DNA of 64,000 nucleotides from Pseudomonadota bacterium (GTDB lineage Bacteria; Bdellovibrionota; UBA1018; CAIMNF01): NCBI GenBank assembly GCA_027488515.1, contig JAIYBN010000004.1, positions 551,252 to 615,251 of the forward strand, read 5' to 3'. Shown piece by piece: positions 24,780 to 33,986 of this stretch (position 1 is its first letter; each line of letters starts with the position of its first letter). The notes under the pieces were generated by a model. It saw only the letters and a program-made list of their open reading frames with translations, ran no database searches and was not told where the DNA came from. The position numbers and the translations under genes were made by a program.

Positions 24780-26022
24780 CATTCTCCGAACCATAGAGCA
24801 CCAGACCTGCGTCCCCTCCGGTTTTTTTGAGAAAAACGGTGCCGGTTTCTTCATCGGTCTGTTTCCAGGTCGCCTGAAGGCGCGAATCGATGCCTGACCG
24901 GAAGTTCACTTGCGCCGAGTGGAAGGCCTCGACCGAAGCGCAAACGGGTGCGGACCTGTAGGTCCTGGAGTCTTCTTCCGCATTCGAAGACAAAAACCAT
25001 TTCCAGCCCTCGTCGGTTCCGGGAAATTTCTCCGGGCTGTCCGGAAGATGTTTTGCAAGAAAATCCCTCACACTCATGGATTTCAGCGCCGGCAGTTCGG
25101 TACAGTCGGCGCGGGAATCCAGGCCGATGTGTTCGAGACAATGGACTTGGGTGGCCACACCGGTCAGTCCGTAAGTGCCGTCCAGAAGGTGATCCCTGAG
25201 TTCCCGGTCCAGCTCCTCGTTGTTCCGTACCGCAAGATACCCTTGGATGATTCCGCTCAGTTCCCCGGATGAATTGAACACGGGCGCACCCGAGTTTCCG
25301 AGGACAATCGGGCAATCTCCGAGAGTCATCAACGGAGCATCCACACTGTCGAGCTGCGGATAAACGAAGGTGCGGTGACTCGCCTGACATCCTAAACGAC
25401 TTTGGGTTCCCCCGAATCCCGTGTCTCCATCCATCTGGACACGGAAAATGCCGACCTCATCCCCGTCCGCGAGCCCCTTTTTCGAAAACCGGACACGGGC
25501 TCGGGCAGGCACCTTTTCCTTCAGTCGGATCACGGCGTAGTCCACGCTGCCGATGCCGCGTTCGCCGGAACGGAACCGGATCGACTTGCACCCTGAACGG
25601 ATCGCACCGGCTTCCCCGCTAGCGGCGAAACTGGCAAAGACGTCTCCTTCACAAGGAATGTCCTCGAAACGACCCGGACGGGCTACGACGCCCAGACTCA
25701 TCCCGACACAATGGTCGTTGGTGAGCACTTCATCCTCGGAAATCAGAACGCCACTGCATCGGGCCAGCCCTTGCTCCGTCACAATGGAGACCAAAGCCAC
25801 AGAGGGGTGGCATTCACCCTCGAAGTCGCAACGGAGTTCGCTTCCCGCTGCCGCAATCCGCGCCTGGGAAATCCGCGTCGCCCGATCAGTTCCTTGAATC
25901 CGGTCGATCTGCACCGGTTGGACACCCTTCGAGAACATCCCTTTTTGGCCGCAGGCAACCGCCCCCGCCAGGAGAGGCAGAAGAAAGCAAAAACGGAGGA
26001 GACGGGGAACACACCACTTCAC
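24745..26022 (-). CDS. Trypsin-like serine protease, probable lipoprotein
   Basis: A 425 aa exported protein. The N terminus (RLLRFCFLLPLLAGAVAC) ends in a lipobox-like cysteine, so it is probably membrane-anchored in the periplasm or outer membrane. The S1 triad is readable: histidine in LTNDHCVG, aspartate in VDYAVIRLKE and serine in LGNSGAPVFN. Several cysteines suggest disulfides. The last ~110 residues are an extra domain of unknown type. GTG 26022 is the start, with a TATAAG box exactly 6 nt upstream and no ribosome-binding site. Confidence 0.82.
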   Translation of the reverse strand: MKWCVPRLLRFCFLLPLLAGAVACGQKGMFSKGVQPVQIDRIQGTDRATRISQARIAAAGSELRCDFEGECHPSVALVSIVTEQGLARCSGVLISEDEVLTNDHCVGMSLGVVARPGRFEDIPCEGDVFASFAASGEAGAIRSGCKSIRFRSGERGIGSVDYAVIRLKEKVPARARVRFSKKGLADGDEVGIFRVQMDGDTGFGGTQSRLGCQASHRTFVYPQLDSVDAPLMTLGDCPIVLGNSGAPVFNSSGELSGIIQGYLAVRNNEELDRELRDHLLDGTYGLTGVATQVHCLEHIGLDSRADCTELPALKSMSVRDFLAKHLPDSPEKFPGTDEGWKWFLSSNAEEDSRTYRSAPVCASVEAFHSAQVNFRSGIDSRLQATWKQTDEETGTVFLKKTGGDAGLVLYGSENVSLGIPACPGI

Positions 26023-26028
26023 GGGCGC

Positions 26029-26034
26029 CTTATA
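26029..26034 (-). promoter_or_regulatory. Leaderless-type -10 box of the serine protease gene
   Basis: On the minus strand TATAAG (5 of 6) ends exactly 6 nt before GTG 26022, with only GCGCCC between, so no ribosome-binding site is possible. The -35 region (TTTCTT at 17 nt) is poor. Confidence 0.5.
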
Positions 26035-26153
26035 TCATGACCGGGTGCGTAAAGAAACTGAAAACTCCCCGGCCTGCCAGGTTTTCATTCTCCGTGCGCC
26101 AGTCGTGAAGCGTCCCATCTATTTGATAATAAACAGGTTTAAATGAGCCGACC

Positions 26154-27122
26154 TCAGACGGACTCGTCTAGAGAGCTCAGCGCCAGTCTCGGCCTTTCGC
26201 TGATCGGTCCGAGGTTCCGCAAACTGGTCGTGGTCTTGACCTTGGGTACATAGCCGAAGGCCTTCCGGAAAGCGTCGTCATTCACCACTGTGGGGTACTT
26301 GAAGTACTCCACCAGATACGGAGGGAAAGGAATTCCACTCATCTCGGAAAGGAGGCGGACAAAGGAGGCTGAAACCAAGGGCGGAATCGGCACGGATACC
26401 GCTTCCGCACGACGGATGGCGTGGGAAAGGGCGATCACGCCTTCTCCACCCACGTTGAAAACCCCTGGAATCGGATTCTCGAGCGCGAGAATCAATGCCC
26501 GGGCGAGATCCTTCTCGTCCACGAACTGCATGAGCGGGTCGAACCCGAAAACGCGCGGACACACCCCTGACCGCAACAGGGAACAGATCGTGTTCCGCAC
26601 ATGTTTACCGATCACATTCGTGGGACGGAGGATGCTGGTCCGGATCTCACGCTCGCGCCACATGAAGTTCACGGCCGCATGATCGAGTTCCACAGCGTCC
26701 GCCAACTCAGGAAAACTTTGTGAAGCCCGCAGGGGAGCGGACTCCGTCAAGGACAGGGAATTCAACTTGTGGGCACCGTAAACGTGATAGGTGCTCAAGA
26801 TGATCAGGTTCTTCACTCCGCCGACTTTGCACAGGTCGAGTAACTTCTGGGTTCCCACCACATTCATCTGGAACCGGTACTGAGGGGAATACTTCTGGCT
26901 CTCACGGATCCGCCCGAGATGCATGACCGCATCGAAGCGATCATTGCGAAAAATCTCATCGAGCTTCCGACTGTGATAATCCGCGACCACGAACTTGCCC
27001 GGAAAATGGGTTTCACTCGGAGCCGGACGCGGGTCGACTCCGGTGAGTTCGTATTTCGGCGAAAGAGCACCGGCGACCAAACGCGCGATGGCTCCGGACG
27101 CCCCGGTGATCAGGATCTTCAT
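26154..27122 (-). CDS. NAD-dependent epimerase/dehydratase (extended SDR)
   Basis: A 322 aa extended short-chain dehydrogenase. The Rossmann motif GASGAIARLVAGAL is at residues 7-20, an aspartate (GVDPR) follows the second strand, and STYHVYG holds the active-site tyrosine region, but the YxxxK motif is poorly formed because the usual lysine position is unclear. Substrate unknown. It overlaps the acyltransferase gene upstream (ATGA). SDR/acyltransferase pairs suggest lipid or envelope metabolism. Confidence 0.8.
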   Translation of the reverse strand: MKILITGASGAIARLVAGALSPKYELTGVDPRPAPSETHFPGKFVVADYHSRKLDEIFRNDRFDAVMHLGRIRESQKYSPQYRFQMNVVGTQKLLDLCKVGGVKNLIILSTYHVYGAHKLNSLSLTESAPLRASQSFPELADAVELDHAAVNFMWREREIRTSILRPTNVIGKHVRNTICSLLRSGVCPRVFGFDPLMQFVDEKDLARALILALENPIPGVFNVGGEGVIALSHAIRRAEAVSVPIPPLVSASFVRLLSEMSGIPFPPYLVEYFKYPTVVNDDAFRKAFGYVPKVKTTTSLRNLGPISERPRLALSSLDESV

Positions 27123-28027
27123 TTGGCCGCCCCCGTGAAAATATTCTCTCCGCGGAGCTTCAGACCTTTGTGGATTTCTTCTTGAAGAGCGTCTTTCACG
27201 GTCTGGACCTTCGCCCGAATCGATTCTTCGGATTCACCCGGATCCCCCTCGAAGCGCAGAGGTTCACCGAATCGGACCGTGATCTTCGAAGGAAGTGGAA
27301 GCAATCCGAGCGGTCCGAGGAGAGGAAAAAACGGAGTCACAGGAAAATACGGGGCACCCACCGCCTTGGCGAGCAACTCGAAATTGAAAACACTCGGATA
27401 AGTCTCTTCGGTTCCGATGATGGCCACCGGGACAATCGGAGTTCCGGTCTCGAGTGCGAGTCGCATGAAACCCGTTCCGAAACGCTGGAGCTGATACCGG
27501 TCCTTGAAGAGTTTTCCGGAACCCCGGACCCCTTCTGGAAACACCATCACGGACTGGTCGTGCTGGAGCAATTCGCGGCAATTCATCGGATCACCGACCA
27601 TCGCACCGATCCTTGTGAAAAGGGAACTCACGAACGGAACGGTCGGAACCCACCGTTCCACCATCGCGCGGGCGACCCGGGGAGGCTCTCCTTCAATGAA
27701 CAACGCTAGACCCGCCATCATGGCATCGAGAGGGACCTGCCCGCCATGATTCCCGATGAACAAGACCCTGCCTTCTGGAATCTTTTCGATTCCGGCTGTC
27801 TCGACACGAAAATACTTCTTGTAGAGGAAATACAGATAAGGCGCAAACTTGCGAAGCGTGTCGGGGTGCAAGCCCCAGCGGTCGAATCCGGCCGAATTGA
27901 GCTCGATCCCGAGACGTTCGATCCGGTCCTCGAGTCCGGGGACTTCCAGGATCTCAACCCGATCGAGAGCACGGATCACTGTCTTCACCTGCTCCCAATC
28001 CGTCTCCATCAAAAACCGCTTCAGCAT
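27119..28027 (-). CDS. Lysophospholipid acyltransferase (PlsC-like)
   Basis: A 302 aa acyltransferase. The catalytic block is NHGGQVPLDA, the HX6D variant found in a subgroup rather than the usual HX4D, and the substrate block VFPEGVRGSGK corresponds to FPEGTRS. A further conserved TGTPIVPVAIIG is present. It has a hydrophobic segment near residue 240. It would acylate a glycerolipid at the inner membrane. The start at 28027 has AAAGGGGGG upstream. Operon with the SDR gene downstream. Confidence 0.82.
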   Translation of the reverse strand: MLKRFLMETDWEQVKTVIRALDRVEILEVPGLEDRIERLGIELNSAGFDRWGLHPDTLRKFAPYLYFLYKKYFRVETAGIEKIPEGRVLFIGNHGGQVPLDAMMAGLALFIEGEPPRVARAMVERWVPTVPFVSSLFTRIGAMVGDPMNCRELLQHDQSVMVFPEGVRGSGKLFKDRYQLQRFGTGFMRLALETGTPIVPVAIIGTEETYPSVFNFELLAKAVGAPYFPVTPFFPLLGPLGLLPLPSKITVRFGEPLRFEGDPGESEESIRAKVQTVKDALQEEIHKGLKLRGENIFTGAAK

Positions 28028-28103
28028 CCGACCCCCCTTTGACGTGAGGATAAGCTGAAATCATGGGAATTGGAAACTGGAGAAACCCGGATCCGGACGC
28101 CTT

Positions 28104-29495
28104 TCAGGCGGCTTTTTTCTGACTGAACCAGCGCACCAGACAGCCGGGGATCTCTTGCAATGGCAGGATCTCCTGGGCGGCCCCGAGGAGAATGGCCTCG
28201 CGCGGCATACCGAAAACCACACAGGTTTTCTCATCTTGCGCAATGGTCCGTGCGCCTGAGTCCCTCAGTCGCTTCAATCCGGCGGCCCCGTCGTTTCCCA
28301 TTCCCGTCAAAATCACTCCGACACACTCCCCGCCGACGGTCTCGGCTACGGAGTGGAAGAGATAATCCACCGAAGGCTTGTGGCGGTTCATCGGGGGAGC
28401 GTCGTTGATCACAATGAATTTTTTACCGTCCGCCCGCTTCCGGATCTTCATCTGCTTGCCGCCCGGTGCGATGTACACATGATCGGGGCAGATCTCATCC
28501 CCGTCCTCGGCCTCTTTGACCCGGAACGGACAAAGATCATTCATCCTCTCGGCGAAGGCCTTCGAGAACATCGCAGGAATGTGTTGCACAATCAGAGTCG
28601 GCGGAACCTGATCCGGTAATTCGATCAGGATTTTCCGGAGAGCTTCCGTCCCACCCGTGGATGAACCGATCACCAAAAGCTGGTCGCGATCCATGGCTCC
28701 CGGTGACCCACTCCGACGACGGTGAGCCCCGACCGCTTGTCCGGACAAAGGCGAGACCTTCACCTTGACTCCCGCTGCCATTTTCACTTTCTCGATCAAC
28801 TGGGGGGAAATCTCGGAAATCTCGGTCGCGCTGGGTTTCTGGATGTAATCCACAGCTCCCGCTTCAAGACACTGGAGAACTTCCGACCCTTCTTCAAGAC
28901 TGACAGCGGACACCATCACCGTAGGAATCGGGTGCTTCGGAAGAAACTTCCGGAGGAACTCGAGCCCGTTCATCTCGGGCATGTGCAAATCGAGAGTCAC
29001 GACATCGGGCTTCAAACTTTCGATGAGTCGGAGAGCCTCGGACGGGCGGTCGGCCGCACCCACGACCTCCACCGAGGAGTCGGAATTGAGGATCTTCGTC
29101 AGGAGATTCCGGATGGTCTTGCTGTCGTCGACCACCAGCACCCTGAGCTTCCTCGAAATACGGACACGATTCTCCGAAGGGCTGAAAGCCACCTCGAAGG
29201 CCCCGTTCCGGACTGCGACATTGGCGAGGGGACGCTCCTGCCCCCGCATCCAGGCTTCAATGTCCAGGAGCGCCTTTTCTTCGCCGGCCAACTTACAACA
29301 GAGGATCTCCCCCAAAGCCCCTTCGAGCGACCGATAAGCCTTCGCAAAATCCATGTTCTTCACGGACCGGGCACTCACCCAAACCGCGGCGGATTCTTTG
29401 GGCCCGTGCGCGACCCACAAAACGCCGTCAAACAGCGAAAGCACCGCAGGGTGTCCGCTCTTGACTGAAATCAGCTCGAGGTGCTTGAGCTTCAA
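28104..29495 (-). CDS. cheB: Chemotaxis methylesterase CheB with extra N-terminal CheD-like region
   Basis: Demethylates chemoreceptors to reset their signalling state. Residues 118-235 are a receiver domain with phospho-acceptor Asp169 (TLDLHMPEMNG). Residues ~275-455 are the methylesterase, with the catalytic serine in GSSTGG, histidine in VQHIPAMF and aspartate in TGMGNDGAAG, all intact. The first ~115 residues are extra; SLFDGVLWVAHG followed by CCKLAGEEKALL loosely resembles a CheD domain whose catalytic cysteine position is replaced. Last gene of the che operon, overlapping cheR by 4 nt. Confidence 0.92.
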   Translation of the reverse strand: MKLKHLELISVKSGHPAVLSLFDGVLWVAHGPKESAAVWVSARSVKNMDFAKAYRSLEGALGEILCCKLAGEEKALLDIEAWMRGQERPLANVAVRNGAFEVAFSPSENRVRISRKLRVLVVDDSKTIRNLLTKILNSDSSVEVVGAADRPSEALRLIESLKPDVVTLDLHMPEMNGLEFLRKFLPKHPIPTVMVSAVSLEEGSEVLQCLEAGAVDYIQKPSATEISEISPQLIEKVKMAAGVKVKVSPLSGQAVGAHRRRSGSPGAMDRDQLLVIGSSTGGTEALRKILIELPDQVPPTLIVQHIPAMFSKAFAERMNDLCPFRVKEAEDGDEICPDHVYIAPGGKQMKIRKRADGKKFIVINDAPPMNRHKPSVDYLFHSVAETVGGECVGVILTGMGNDGAAGLKRLRDSGARTIAQDEKTCVVFGMPREAILLGAAQEILPLQEIPGCLVRWFSQKKAA

Positions 29496-31333
29496 GCATC
29501 CCCCTTGGCGAAAAATTCGCTACCGAGGAAGGGAAAACTCGTGCTCGGGAACACATCACTGGCGATGTGTTGCAGATGTTCGGCACCCTTCCCGCCACCC
29601 AGGTCCTCCAAGAGCAACTGGGCAGGACGGAGCCCCTTGAGTTCCAGAGCGGACTGTTTTCCCCATTCTCCCAGCACTGCCACTGACAAACGGTCACCGG
29701 CATGCACCTTGGAGATGAAGTGGATCCCTTTCTTGAAGTCCAAAACCCGGATCTCTCCCGGCCTCGCCTTCATACTGACATCCTCGGTGAAAACGACTTT
29801 CTTGCCGCTCAAAAATGAAAGCTCTCTCGCGATTTCGGGCAAGTTCCCGGCAACACCCTCGAAAAGGATGTGAACCGGAGGCTGATTGCCGTCGAGGTCT
29901 TTCAGGAACTGTGCGGTTTTCTTCAGATGAGCCAAACCGGATGCGAGGACACGCACCTTTCGCTCCGGACCCGAGATCACGACCTTCTTTTTGAACTCTT
30001 CTTCAAGTCGCAAAGACCGTTCAGACTGGTTCCGACCGAGAACGGCGGTTTTCAGCTTGGCACGCAATTCCTCACCCCGTTCTTGAAGGGCGTTCAATGC
30101 AGGCTTTTCGACGTAGTCGGAAGCTCCGAGTTTCAGGGTCCGCAGAGGCAGCTCGGACTGGTCCCTCGAAACCGAACTGACCATGACCACCGGAGGATGT
30201 CCGGGAACGAAGTGCTTCTCGAGATACTCGATACCGGTCATTTCCGGCATGTGGATGTCGAGGGTGATGACATCGACATTCTGGAGCTTCTTCAGTTTTT
30301 CAACCGCCTCGAGCCCGTTCATCGCCTGTCCGACGATTTCAAACCCTTGGTCCGGCTTCAGAATCTGTTTCAGTAAGGTGTGGATACTGGAGGAATCGTC
30401 GACGCAAAACACCTTGATCACCTTGGGAACAGCGGTGACAGGAGGCAAACTCTTCTTCAACTCCACCACCGGGGCCGGAGATTTCTCAGGAAAGCGGTAA
30501 ACGGAAGGTCCCTTGCATTTCAGATCGAATCCGAGACCGGACAAGGACTCGGACATTCCGATGAAAAAATGACCGTGGGGATGCAAGTGCTTGATCATCT
30601 TCTCGGTCGAGGACCGGATCTGCTCGGGGCTGAAATAGATGAACACGTTCCGGCAGAAGATCAGATCGAACTTCCGGTCTCCGAGCCGGTCGCGGAAGTC
30701 GAGCAGGTTCGCCGTTTCGAACTCCACCATTTTACGCAACGGTGCACGCGCCTTGACAAATTCCGAGATCTCTCCGGTGCCCCGCGCCCAATGATCCGCC
30801 AAATAGGCCAGCGGTGCTTCACTGATCTCCTTCCGGGGGTAAACGCCGTTCGATGCGATCTTGACCGACTGCTCGTCCACATCGGTACCGAAAATCTTGA
30901 CCTTGATGTCTCCACCGTAGCTTTTCAAATGATGGTGGAGGAACATCGCCAACGAATAGGCTTCCTGTCCCCTCGAAACGGCGGCTGACCAGACCAGCAG
31001 GGTCTTGTCGGCACGCTGACGGACAATCGGCACCAACTCAGGCAACACCTTTTCTGCGATGTACTCGAAATGGGCGAACTCTCTGAAGAAGTACGTGTAG
31101 TGGGTGGTCAACAGCCCGACAATGGACTGGATCTCCTCTTTCTCATGAGATTCATAGTAGGCCTGGTACTCTGTGACATTCCGGAAGCCGAGCTCATGGA
31201 TCCGTTTGTGAAGACGGGATTCCACCATCGACCGTTGTTTCTCACCGAGCTGGACACCGGTGAGCTTCATCACCTGCTCGGACAAGTGGGCGTAAAGATC
31301 GGGATATCGTAATGTCTGAAGTGCCTGCCCCAT
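29492..31333 (-). CDS. cheR: CheR methyltransferase fused to a receiver and a degenerate CheB-like domain
   Basis: A 613 aa fusion. Residues 1-275 are CheR, which methylates chemoreceptor glutamates using SAM: THYTYFFRE, WSAAVSRGQEAYSLAM, FGTDVDEQSVKIA, FDLIFCRNVFIYF. Residues ~308-430 are a receiver with phospho-acceptor aspartate in TLDIHMPEMTG. Residues ~455-613 resemble a methylesterase fold by order of strands, but the Ser, His and Asp active-site motifs are gone (LASGLAHLKK, LFEGVAGNL, VLGEWGKQSALELKGL). Normal CheR is about 280 aa. Overlaps cheB. Confidence 0.88.
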   Translation of the reverse strand: MGQALQTLRYPDLYAHLSEQVMKLTGVQLGEKQRSMVESRLHKRIHELGFRNVTEYQAYYESHEKEEIQSIVGLLTTHYTYFFREFAHFEYIAEKVLPELVPIVRQRADKTLLVWSAAVSRGQEAYSLAMFLHHHLKSYGGDIKVKIFGTDVDEQSVKIASNGVYPRKEISEAPLAYLADHWARGTGEISEFVKARAPLRKMVEFETANLLDFRDRLGDRKFDLIFCRNVFIYFSPEQIRSSTEKMIKHLHPHGHFFIGMSESLSGLGFDLKCKGPSVYRFPEKSPAPVVELKKSLPPVTAVPKVIKVFCVDDSSSIHTLLKQILKPDQGFEIVGQAMNGLEAVEKLKKLQNVDVITLDIHMPEMTGIEYLEKHFVPGHPPVVMVSSVSRDQSELPLRTLKLGASDYVEKPALNALQERGEELRAKLKTAVLGRNQSERSLRLEEEFKKKVVISGPERKVRVLASGLAHLKKTAQFLKDLDGNQPPVHILFEGVAGNLPEIARELSFLSGKKVVFTEDVSMKARPGEIRVLDFKKGIHFISKVHAGDRLSVAVLGEWGKQSALELKGLRPAQLLLEDLGGGKGAEHLQHIASDVFPSTSFPFLGSEFFAKGDA

Positions 31334-31337
31334 TTGA

Positions 31338-31835
31338 TCAGGCGGCCTTCGGAGCGCGGACTTCCGCGGACTTGCGGACAGCCGCGTGATCTTCCAGACT
31401 CAAAGAACGTGAAAGATCGAGGAACAGAATGAGTTTCTTGTCTTTCCTGTAAACGCCCGTGATGTAGTCGGTCGGGCGGTTGGACTGGATCTCAGGTTTG
31501 TCAGACACATCCGCAGAGTCGGGGTTCAATACGGTGTTGACCGAATCGACCACCACACCGATGGATGCCCCGTTCAGGTCACAGATGATCACGGCAGTCT
31601 CGGTGTTCAGTCCTGGCTTGATCCCGAGCTTCTGGCGCAGATCCATGATCGAAATCACCTGCCCCCTGAGGTTCATGATACCCAGGAAGTAAGTCGGAGT
31701 GTAAGGCACCGGAGTGAACTCCGGAAGTGCGATCACCTCGCGGACCGCCAGCAGGGGTACTGCATACTCCTCGCTGCCGAGAGAAAATGAGAGAAAACGT
31801 TCACGGTTGGCATTGGCGTTCTTTGCATGATTCAT
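31338..31835 (-). CDS. cheW: Chemotaxis coupling protein CheW
   Basis: A 165 aa adaptor that links chemoreceptors to the CheA kinase. It has the two-subdomain CheW fold: FLSFSLGSEEYAVPLLAVREVI, YTPTYFLGIMNLRGQVISIMDLR with the receptor-binding NLRG, then TAVIICDLNGASIGVVVDSV. It lies 1 nt after cheA and 4 nt before cheR in the operon. Slightly longer than E. coli CheW at both ends. Confidence 0.95.
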   Translation of the reverse strand: MNHAKNANANRERFLSFSLGSEEYAVPLLAVREVIALPEFTPVPYTPTYFLGIMNLRGQVISIMDLRQKLGIKPGLNTETAVIICDLNGASIGVVVDSVNTVLNPDSADVSDKPEIQSNRPTDYITGVYRKDKKLILFLDLSRSLSLEDHAAVRKSAEVRAPKAA

Positions 31836-31836
31836 A

Positions 31837-33621
31837 TCAAGCGGCTCCTCGTTTTGCGGGTTTCACAAGTTCGTTCATTTCAATGATGATCGCGGGCTTT
31901 CCATCACCGAGGATGGCGCTTCCACTCATCCATTTCAGATTCTGGATTTCGCTGCCCACTTCCTTGATCACCACCTGCTGTTGGCCGAGAATGTCGTCGA
32001 CCAGGACGGCGAAAGGGCTTCCAGCGTACCGGATCACCATGGCGATCTGCTCGTTTGCAGATTTCATCGCTGCCTTTTTGTGGCCGAGCAAGGTGTTCAA
32101 CCGGTAGAGCGGGAGGTTTTCACCTCTCAGCAGCAGAACCTCTCCCATGGCGGTGGTGTGCTTCACATCCTCCACCGCGGGTTTCAGGGTTTCGTGGACG
32201 TGGGAGAGCGGAACTACGAACCTGCAGCCCTCGTTTTGGACCACCATACCGTCGATGATGGCCAAAGTCAGAGGCAGGATGACCTTGAAAGTGGTCCCCT
32301 CGCCCAGGACGGTTTCCACTTGGACCTCGCCTTGAAGGGCTTCAATGTTGGTTTTCACCACATCCATGCCGACTCCCCGGCCTGAGACTTCGGTCACCTG
32401 GGCTTTGGTGGAGAATCCAGGATGGAAGATGAGGTGGATGGCTTCTTGCTCCGGCAGCACCGTGCCTGGCTTCAAAATGCCTTTCTCAATCGCTTTCGCG
32501 GTCAGTCTCGCACCGTCAATCCCGCCACCGTCGTCTTTGACCTCGATCACGAGCTTGCCGCTCTGGTGGTAGGCGTTCAACTTCACGGTTCCGGATTCCG
32601 GCTTGCCCTTGGCTTGCCGGACTTCCGGAGACTCGACGCCGTGATCACATGCATTCCGGATCAAATGGACCAAGGGGTCGCTGATGTTCTCAAGAACGGT
32701 TTTGTCGAGTTCGGTGTCATCCCCGGATGTGACCAAAGCCACTTTTTTCGCCAGCATCCCTGAAGTGTCGCGGACGATTCGCTGCATCTTCTGGAAGGTC
32801 TGGCGGAGCGGAACCATCCGCAGACTCATCGAGATGTCCTGGACTTCTTTGGTGACCTTACCCATTTGATGGATCGTCTTACGGAGCAAGTGGGCGTTCG
32901 AGCTCAAGGACTGTTCACGCAACACGGTTTGCAGGATCACCAGCTCACCGACGGAATTGATGAGTTTTTCAAGCCGGGCGAGTGACACCCGGATCGACTC
33001 CTCTGGCGCGGGAGTGGCATGAGCCGCAGGGGCCGGTACGGAGTTGATCGGAGGTGCCACCTTGATGACCGGGGCGGCTTCTACAGGCGCAGGCATCTCA
33101 ACACCGGCATCGATGCTGTTGGCATCGAAAGAATGGTTCACCAGACGGATGAGTTCCACCTCTTCGGGGGTCGGGGCTTCAAAAATTTCTTCTTCAAAAA
33201 CCGGCTCTGCGGCCACCGGTTCACTTTCCGCTGCTTCGCCATGACTCGCGCTCTCAATGCGCTCCATCAATGCGGAACTGTCGATCCGTGCGTCCAGGTC
33301 ACCCTTCAGGGTGTCGACCATCGAACGGATGTGGTCATTGCAAACCAGCAAAAGACTGATCACGGACGAGGTGACGGGAATCTCGCCGTTCTTCACTTTA
33401 AGCAAGAAGCTCTCGAAGCGGTGCGTGAAAACGCCGATATCCTCGAAACCGACAGCTTTCGAGCTCCCCTTCAGGTTGTGAGCCAACCTGAAGATCTTGT
33501 CGAGCATGGGCCCGTCCTGTGGATTCGACTCGAGCGCAAGAAAGCATTGCTCGGCATCTGCGAGCAGTTGGCTGGCTTCTTCCAGAAATCCGAGTTTCAG
33601 TTCCTTCTCGAAATCGTCCAT
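31837..33621 (-). CDS. cheA: Chemotaxis histidine kinase CheA
   Basis: The 594 aa central kinase of chemotaxis. Domains in order: Hpt/P1 (1-110) with phospho-accepting His48 in HNLKGSSKAVGF; a proline/alanine-rich linker (about 125-205) with no clear P2; P3 dimerisation (SLARLEKLINSVGELV); P4 ATPase with N box NACDHGVE and G boxes DDGGGID and SGRGVGMD; and the C-terminal CheW-like P5. ATG 33621 follows GAGAGGACC. It heads the cheA-cheW-cheR-cheB operon behind a sigma-28 promoter. Confidence 0.95.
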   Translation of the reverse strand: MDDFEKELKLGFLEEASQLLADAEQCFLALESNPQDGPMLDKIFRLAHNLKGSSKAVGFEDIGVFTHRFESFLLKVKNGEIPVTSSVISLLLVCNDHIRSMVDTLKGDLDARIDSSALMERIESASHGEAAESEPVAAEPVFEEEIFEAPTPEEVELIRLVNHSFDANSIDAGVEMPAPVEAAPVIKVAPPINSVPAPAAHATPAPEESIRVSLARLEKLINSVGELVILQTVLREQSLSSNAHLLRKTIHQMGKVTKEVQDISMSLRMVPLRQTFQKMQRIVRDTSGMLAKKVALVTSGDDTELDKTVLENISDPLVHLIRNACDHGVESPEVRQAKGKPESGTVKLNAYHQSGKLVIEVKDDGGGIDGARLTAKAIEKGILKPGTVLPEQEAIHLIFHPGFSTKAQVTEVSGRGVGMDVVKTNIEALQGEVQVETVLGEGTTFKVILPLTLAIIDGMVVQNEGCRFVVPLSHVHETLKPAVEDVKHTTAMGEVLLLRGENLPLYRLNTLLGHKKAAMKSANEQIAMVIRYAGSPFAVLVDDILGQQQVVIKEVGSEIQNLKWMSGSAILGDGKPAIIIEMNELVKPAKRGAA

Positions 33622-33641
33622 GAGGGTCCTCTCTCAGACCC

Positions 33642-33669
33642 TTATCGGCAAGTGGACCTCCGAACTTGA
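33642..33669 (-). promoter_or_regulatory. Sigma-28 (FliA) promoter of the che operon
   Basis: On the minus strand TCAAGTTC and a perfect GCCGATAA are separated by 12 nt; the FliA consensus is TAAAGTTT / GCCGATAA. The start of transcription would be about 15 nt before the cheA ATG. Same spacing as the motA promoter. Confidence 0.82.
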
Positions 33670-33688
33670 AGGGGGGTCAAAACCCGGA

Positions 33689-33979
33689 TCATGAGCCTTG
33701 TTTTTGACGCTTCCGCAACATGAACGCCAGAATGAACCCGGTCACCCCACCGACGATGAGCGCAAAAAACTGTACCTGAAGCACCCTCTCGACGGCCCAC
33801 CGGACGGCTCCCGAGCACGAAACTCCGATTGAGGCGGGAGGCTCAAAATACCACGAGAAAAACCGTGGCAAAACGAGACTCACACCCGCACCAGAAACCA
33901 CCATTCCGAACACGGCGCTCCCGAAAAGCCATTTCCAAGATGCATTACGGACCGGCTGTGATAATTTTTCATCTGGCAT
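33689..33979 (-). CDS. Small membrane protein, unknown
   Basis: A 96 aa protein with two hydrophobic helices (about 15-38 and 68-90), cytoplasmic termini rich in lysine/arginine (RKRQKQ at the end) and a short periplasmic loop with one cysteine. The longer ORF-track start would overlap the oxygenase gene. ATG 33979 lies 7 nt after TATGAT on the same strand. No family recognised. It is just upstream of cheA but has its own probable start; a link to chemotaxis is only positional. Confidence 0.55.
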   Translation of the reverse strand: MPDEKLSQPVRNASWKWLFGSAVFGMVVSGAGVSLVLPRFFSWYFEPPASIGVSCSGAVRWAVERVLQVQFFALIVGGVTGFILAFMLRKRQKQGS

Positions 33980-33986
33980 GCCCCCG

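Noticed and set aside
28054-28103. CCGGATCCGG palindrome after cheB as a terminator
   Set aside because: The palindrome has no loop and only three T's follow; not convincing as an intrinsic terminator.
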